The notes beneath the pieces are model-generated. The model did no database searches. It saw nothing but the letters and a program-made list of their open reading frames with translations, and had not been told where the DNA came from. A stretch of DNA of 20,835 nucleotides from a virus. Shown here in pieces: positions 17,139 to 20,835 of this stretch; position 1 is the stretch's first letter, and the number at the start of each line of letters is the position of its first letter. Made by a program: the position numbers and the translations under genes. The stretch covers positions 20,863 through 41,697 of IMG/VR virus record IMGVR_UViG_3300037847_002991. The stretch is one strand, 5' to 3'.

Positions 17139-18305
17139 ATGCATTTAGGATTACACTACGGTCTTGAGAATACTTCTCACTATAAATGTTTTCAGCCTAG
17201 TGATATTAGCGATTTAGCTTTACATTTTGATTTATCAGATATAGCTTCGTATTGGGTTAAAGATGCAAGACAATATATATTATTGGTGCCTGTAGCTGGA
17301 GACCTTAATGCAGGTTCCACAGATACATTAGTATTAAGAACATTTTCAAGTTCTATGCCTAGTATATCTACACAAACTAGCGCACATTATTCTAATTTAT
17401 TTAATAAACCAGGAGTTTTTAAAATTGGAAAAGAATTAATTAGTTATGATAATTTAACTTCATCTAGTGATGCTACCATGGTTTTTACTGGAATACAAAG
17501 AACTCAGTTTGACACTCCAGAAGGCAATCACTCTACTAATGATGTAATTGATTTTTTAATATCAGGAGCTATTGTAGATCCAAGATGTTTTGATAGAGTT
17601 AATAACAGTATTTTTTTAAGCACTGAAAGTTCTTCTAATACAGGAACACAAAGAGTTCCTGTACAGTCAGGTGGTTATTATTTATCATCTAATTCAAATG
17701 ACACTACTAATTTTTTAGGCATTCATAATGCAAATAAAGCTTTATTTTTTGATGGAGCTGATGATGTGTTAAGATTAAATAATGAATTTACCAGTACATC
17801 ATTAGACAGCACTTATGTATTTGTAGTTAGAATACCACAAAATTCTAATGCAAACTCTACAGTAAGCTTAGATATATTAATTGGCGGTCTAGTTGCGGGT
17901 AGAGCTATGATGAGACTTTCTCAAAATAATTTAAGAGTAAGATTTAATCATGATAATTCAGCTACAAATGCCGAACAAATATTAGAAACTAATAATACTA
18001 ATAATGGGACAACTAATGTACAGTTTCCTTTTGATTCATTACAAGTCATTATGTTATTAAAAGCTGGTAATGTGTTACAATTATTATATAACAATGTATT
18101 AGTAGCAGCTGAAACATATACAGCTGTTGATTCTAATATAACTGGTGCATTAATACAAACTTTAGGAAGAAGAACTGATTCAGGTGGATCATCTGATTCG
18201 TTTATGGAATTTGGTGAGTTTTTATATTATGATAAAATATTAACTACACCAGAGTATACAGAATTATATAATCATTTAAGAGACAAATGGACAGGAGGTT
18301 TATAA
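17139..18305 (+). CDS. LamG-like virion adhesin interrupted by an IGxExIxY module
   Basis: This 388-residue protein starts one base after the preceding stop. Residues about 20-45 (PSDISDLALHFDLSDIASYW) are the opening of a LamG/concanavalin-like domain. The domain resumes at about 150 with DRVNN, then ALFFDGADDVLRL near residue 201, and closes with GEFLYYDKILTTPEYTELYN near the C-terminus. Between the two parts sits a module with IGKELISY (96-103), GIQRTQFDT (R121) and H131. This matches the IGxExIxY...GxxRxxxxTxxxxH pattern found in several phage tail proteins. No signal peptide is present. Host-surface binding is the likely role. The last 19 bases overlap the following gene. Confidence 0.7.
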   Translation: MHLGLHYGLENTSHYKCFQPSDISDLALHFDLSDIASYWVKDARQYILLVPVAGDLNAGSTDTLVLRTFSSSMPSISTQTSAHYSNLFNKPGVFKIGKELISYDNLTSSSDATMVFTGIQRTQFDTPEGNHSTNDVIDFLISGAIVDPRCFDRVNNSIFLSTESSSNTGTQRVPVQSGGYYLSSNSNDTTNFLGIHNANKALFFDGADDVLRLNNEFTSTSLDSTYVFVVRIPQNSNANSTVSLDILIGGLVAGRAMMRLSQNNLRVRFNHDNSATNAEQILETNNTNNGTTNVQFPFDSLQVIMLLKAGNVLQLLYNNVLVAAETYTAVDSNITGALIQTLGRRTDSGGSSDSFMEFGEFLYYDKILTTPEYTELYNHLRDKWTGGL

Positions 18306-19330
18306 TAATAATAATATTAATTAGTTTGATTTCATGTGCAACACCAAAAAAATGTTGTTCACAAATATTTAAATTTTCTACATTTTATGTAGCAGCTAAT
18401 GGTGGCACATCATTATCTGATAGAGATATTTATTCTGTAGATGGAAGTAAATTAAATTATGATACTATTGTAACACCATATGACTATTCTTTGTCTATGG
18501 GTATAAGAAAAATACAACGATTTGGATATGAAGATAGAACCACTTTTAAAGATGGTACTGAATCATCATTTAGTGATGCTGCTAGCGTAGGCAGAAATCC
18601 TTTTGAATATTTATTTCAATTAAAATATAAAAGACAAGAAGGTGTAGAGTATTTAGATCAACATCATTTTATAAGATATGTTAAATCTAAATGGTTATCA
18701 AAAGTAGAATATATTGTAGATGGTTTTGCAGACATAGAATATTTTGAAAGTACGCAAAGATTAAGACTTAATGGTAATAAAAAATTATCTTTTAATATTG
18801 GTGCAGTACAAAGATTAGCTGAACCATATGGTTTTGATCCTTTAGAACAATGGATACTATCAACAGGTGATATACATTATACGCAACTTGCAATTAATGA
18901 AGGTTATGAAATAGATGTATATGAATCTGAATATAAAAATCCAAATGGAGATATTGTTGCGACAAGCTCTGATGTTTGGAATCAAGTAGTAATTCCAGAA
19001 GTATTAGAAAACTATGTATCTAAAAAAAGACAAGAGTTAGCTAATCAATGGCAACACTCATTAGTTATTGGATTTGATTTTTATCATTACAAGAAAAACT
19101 TTTGGTTACATTCTTGGGGTAATTTTATGCCTTATCATTATGATGATGGTGGACAATATTCATATCATAACTTTAATGATGGAGAACAATGGTATGACTA
19201 TTCTGGTGGCTTAATATTTGGTTTGAAAATTAACAAACATTTAGGTACCTTTGTAGAAGGTAAATATAATAAGTACTGGAATAGAGAGTGGTACGATTTT
19301 AAATTTGGAATAAATTATATAATATTTTAA
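18287..19330 (+). CDS. Lipoprotein/outer-membrane beta-barrel-like protein
   Basis: This 347-residue protein has an N-terminal signal MDRRF plus an Ile-rich core, ending in the lipobox LISC with C17 as the possible lipidated residue. The mature part has alternating aromatic and polar strands, for example GGLIFGLKINKHLGTFVEG. The last strand is DFKFGINYIIF with a terminal Phe, the classic outer-membrane protein end signal. It is probably exported and either lipid-anchored, inserted in the outer membrane, or both. I recall similar proteins in flavobacterial phages but no named function. Masking or altering receptors late in infection is one possibility. The ATG at 18287 gives a normal charged n-region. 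AGGAGG just downstream and an ATA at 18305 overlapping the upstream stop raise an alternative start. Confidence 0.7.
   Translation: MDRRFIIIIILISLISCATPKKCCSQIFKFSTFYVAANGGTSLSDRDIYSVDGSKLNYDTIVTPYDYSLSMGIRKIQRFGYEDRTTFKDGTESSFSDAASVGRNPFEYLFQLKYKRQEGVEYLDQHHFIRYVKSKWLSKVEYIVDGFADIEYFESTQRLRLNGNKKLSFNIGAVQRLAEPYGFDPLEQWILSTGDIHYTQLAINEGYEIDVYESEYKNPNGDIVATSSDVWNQVVIPEVLENYVSKKRQELANQWQHSLVIGFDFYHYKKNFWLHSWGNFMPYHYDDGGQYSYHNFNDGEQWYDYSGGLIFGLKINKHLGTFVEGKYNKYWNREWYDFKFGINYIIF
18293..18298 (+). promoter_or_regulatory. AGGAGG located after the chosen start codon
   Basis: A perfect Shine-Dalgarno hexamer lies six bases after the first base of the chosen ATG (18287) and six bases before the ATA codon at 18305. 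It is also constrained by the Gly codons at the end of the upstream protein, so it may be coincidental. If functional it would favour initiation at ATA 18305 and remove the MDRRF n-region. Confidence 0.35.
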
Positions 19331-19331
19331 C

Positions 19332-19610
19332 ATGGCAACTGAAATAAGTAAAGAGACAAAACTAAAGTTAAGTTTAGAAACAATAATAGGTATTGGTTTT
19401 GTCTTAGTAACAATGACTGGTATGTGGTTTACATTAAAAGCTGAAATACAAGAAGCAAAAGAATTGCCTGAACCACCACCAGCAGAAGTTACACGAATGG
19501 AATTTGATATGAAAGATCAGCTTGTTCGTCAAACAATAATGACTACACAAGAAGATGTAAAAGAAATCAAAGAAACATTAGAAAAAATAGAAAGAAAAAT
19601 TTATCAATAA
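19332..19610 (+). CDS. Single-pass membrane coiled-coil protein (holin- or spanin-like)
   Basis: This 92-residue protein has a short polar N-terminus, one transmembrane helix at about residues 18-35, and a proline-rich hinge (LPEPPP, 45-50). A charged helical tail follows, ending in the heptad-like EDVKEIKETLEKIERKI. Length, single anchor and coiled-coil tail fit either a one-helix holin or an inner-membrane spanin subunit. The position between an exported beta-barrel-like protein and a secreted thioredoxin-fold protein supports an envelope or lysis role. There is no endolysin gene next to it in this window. The start lies one base after the preceding stop. The stop overlaps the next start in TAATG. 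Confidence 0.6.
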   Translation: MATEISKETKLKLSLETIIGIGFVLVTMTGMWFTLKAEIQEAKELPEPPPAEVTRMEFDMKDQLVRQTIMTTQEDVKEIKETLEKIERKIYQ

Positions 19611-19966
19611 TGAAAAGATTTGCAATCGTATGGAGAATGTTATTGACATATTTGTTTGTATTATCTTTATTGTTTGTCTCTACTGTTGCTTTTTCACAGA
19701 TTACAGCGATACACTTTAATGCAGGTTTTAATTCTGCTAATGATGTGGAATGGTTTAGTAAATTAAAAGATTGTAAGAAAAAAAATTTATTAATTGAAGA
19801 AGACAATAATCAAATTGAATACAGCATAGCTGTTGTTCCTACAATAATTATATTAGATGATGGAGAAGAAGTTAAAAGATTTCAAGCAGATCTTAGTTTT
19901 AAAATGGTTGCAACTAAAGAAGAAATTCAAGAATATATTGAAGAACTTATAATTAGTAAATTTTGA
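19610..19966 (+). CDS. Exported thioredoxin-fold protein lacking CxxC
   Basis: This 118-residue protein has a signal peptide of about 29 residues (basic MKRF start, hydrophobic core, AFS before Q30). The mature part follows the thioredoxin order: beta strand TAIHFNAGF where the WCxxC loop would follow, an amphipathic helix, and a strand leading to VVPTIIILDDGEEVKRF. There P77 is in the position of the conserved cis-proline, and a closing helix follows. The active-site cysteines are absent (NAGFNSAND in their place). The only cysteine is C55. A redox reaction is therefore unlikely; a periplasmic binding or chaperone role is more plausible. It overlaps the neighbouring genes by one base on each side. 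Confidence 0.65.
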   Translation: MKRFAIVWRMLLTYLFVLSLLFVSTVAFSQITAIHFNAGFNSANDVEWFSKLKDCKKKNLLIEEDNNQIEYSIAVVPTIIILDDGEEVKRFQADLSFKMVATKEEIQEYIEELIISKF

Positions 19967-20835
19967 TGAAATATTTATTAAGTTTATTGTTATGTGTAAA
20001 TATAGTATTTGCACAATGTCCACCTGGTACTTGGGGATTAGATATTACTTTAAGTCCTGATCAATATCCTGAAGAAACATCTTTTGTTATATTAAATTTA
20101 GAAGGAGATACAATATTAAATGGAGGACCTTATACAAATATAATAGATTATCAACCTCAATATGCTAGTATTTGTTTACCTATAGATACATTTATATTTA
20201 TATTAAATGATGAATATGGAGATGGTGTAGCAGGTAGCTTATGGGGAGGAGAAGATGGTAATGTTATAATAGAACAGTGTGGTGATACAATATGGGAATT
20301 AGAAAGTCCTGATTTTGGTTTTGGTTTAATGGACACTATAATAACTTCTAATTGCCCACCACCACCTGCTATATATGGCTGTATGGATGAAAACTTTTTA
20401 GAGTTTTTATTAACAGCAACAGTTGATACTGGTATGTGTATTACACCTAAATTATTTGGATGTACAGATTCATTAGCATTTAATTATGACGCAATGGCTA
20501 ATACAGATGAATTTATAGATAGTTGTAATCATACATTAGAATTAACCGACTTAGCTGGAAACGGCTGGGCTGGTTCTTCTTTAATAGTTTCACAAGCTAC
20601 AAATTTATTACCACCATATGGTTGGGTAGAACTTGGTACATATACTTTAGAAAATGGTTTTGATACTGTATTTAATTTAAATTTATCTGCAGGTTATAAA
20701 GTTAAGGCAGTTTTTGAAATAACACAACAATCTGATTTTACTGCAGTACAATGTGGTTATAGTTTGTATTCAGAAGAGTACATAGCTATTGATATAGAAG
20801 GTGGATTTGTAAATCCTATACCTCCATTTGTTTCT
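19966..20835 (+). CDS. Secreted cysteine-repeat protein, Bacteroidetes style (3' partial)
   Basis: The frame opens at the ATG overlapping the previous stop (TGATG) and runs 290 codons to the window edge without a stop. A signal peptide (MKYLLSLLLCVNIVFA, cleavage after A16) precedes beta-rich repeats. Two D-x-x-G-[DN]-G loops occur (from D82 and from D195). Two cysteine-bounded repeats of the GC-x-D type lie at residues 138-158 and 165-187, the second reading GCTDSLAFNYDAMANTDEF. Such repeats are common in large surface or secreted proteins of Flavobacteriia, often type IX secretion substrates. No sorting domain can be judged because the C-terminus is missing. In a phage this suggests host-derived or host-mimicking surface material, or a virion-linked adhesin exported late. 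Confidence 0.75.
   Translation, partial: MKYLLSLLLCVNIVFAQCPPGTWGLDITLSPDQYPEETSFVILNLEGDTILNGGPYTNIIDYQPQYASICLPIDTFIFILNDEYGDGVAGSLWGGEDGNVIIEQCGDTIWELESPDFGFGLMDTIITSNCPPPPAIYGCMDENFLEFLLTATVDTGMCITPKLFGCTDSLAFNYDAMANTDEFIDSCNHTLELTDLAGNGWAGSSLIVSQATNLLPPYGWVELGTYTLENGFDTVFNLNLSAGYKVKAVFEITQQSDFTAVQCGYSLYSEEYIAIDIEGGFVNPIPPFVS
20377..20526 (+). repeat. Two GC-x-D cysteine-bounded protein repeats
   Basis: Repeat one spans residues 138-158 (bases 20377-20439) and repeat two residues 165-187 (bases 20458-20526) of the secreted protein. Each begins with GC-x-D and ends with Cys after an acidic stretch. They correspond to the GCTDxxAxNYxxxAxxDDGSC repeats of flavobacterial exported proteins; repeat one is degenerate. 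Confidence 0.65.

Noticed and set aside
18302-18316. (ATA)5 as a microsatellite phase-variation switch
   Set aside because: The unit is three bases, so length changes keep the frame and only alter the number of Ile residues in the signal peptide.

Overview
This window reads as part of the late (virion and lysis) region of a tailed phage, most likely a podovirus-like phage of a marine Bacteroidetes (Flavobacteriia-type) host. The DNA is strongly AT-rich. Every supported gene lies on the + strand. Genes overlap by 1-19 bases or are separated by 1-2 bases, with one 17-base gap. No tRNA, rRNA, CRISPR array, insertion sequence or integrase is visible. The Bacteroidetes assignment rests on three things: mostly absent Shine-Dalgarno sequences, a TAnnTTTG promoter-like box, and a secreted protein with the cysteine-bounded repeats and D-x-x-G-D-G motifs common in flavobacterial exported proteins. 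The marine assignment is inferred from resemblance to structural proteins of marine phages and was not tested by a search.

Positions 1-4303 hold three probable internal virion (cargo or ejection) proteins. The first is cut by the left edge and has a lysozyme-like remnant. The second carries one thrombospondin-type-3-like calcium loop. The third is a 654-residue protein of unknown fold. Positions 4305-15320 are one giant gene of 3,671 codons. Its product appears to combine glycine/alanine-rich membrane-active segments, a lysine-rich LEA- or histone-H1-like helical region, an HExxH zincin and an RNA polymerase core. The polymerase core shows the catalytic DLDGD loop of the double-psi beta-barrel family (cellular beta/beta-prime, RNA-interference polymerases, YonO and crAss-like phage polymerases). 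A long helical C-terminal part ends near a hydrophobic segment. This is best read as a virion-packaged, co-ejected RNA polymerase polyprotein, comparable in concept to the crAss-like virion polymerase but larger and with a canonical DxDGD loop.

Positions 15320-18305 encode surface structural proteins. Two concanavalin/LamG-like proteins flank a small unknown protein and a diverged tandem pair of MANV-starting proteins. The second LamG-like protein is interrupted by an IGxExIxY-type phage module.

Positions 18287-20835 form an envelope-directed cassette: a lipoprotein or outer-membrane beta-barrel-like protein, a single-pass membrane coiled-coil protein (holin- or spanin-like), a signal-peptide-bearing thioredoxin-fold protein without CxxC, and a secreted cysteine-repeat protein cut by the right edge. 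Together they suggest that the phage modifies or disrupts the host envelope late in infection. The specific role of this cassette is inference.
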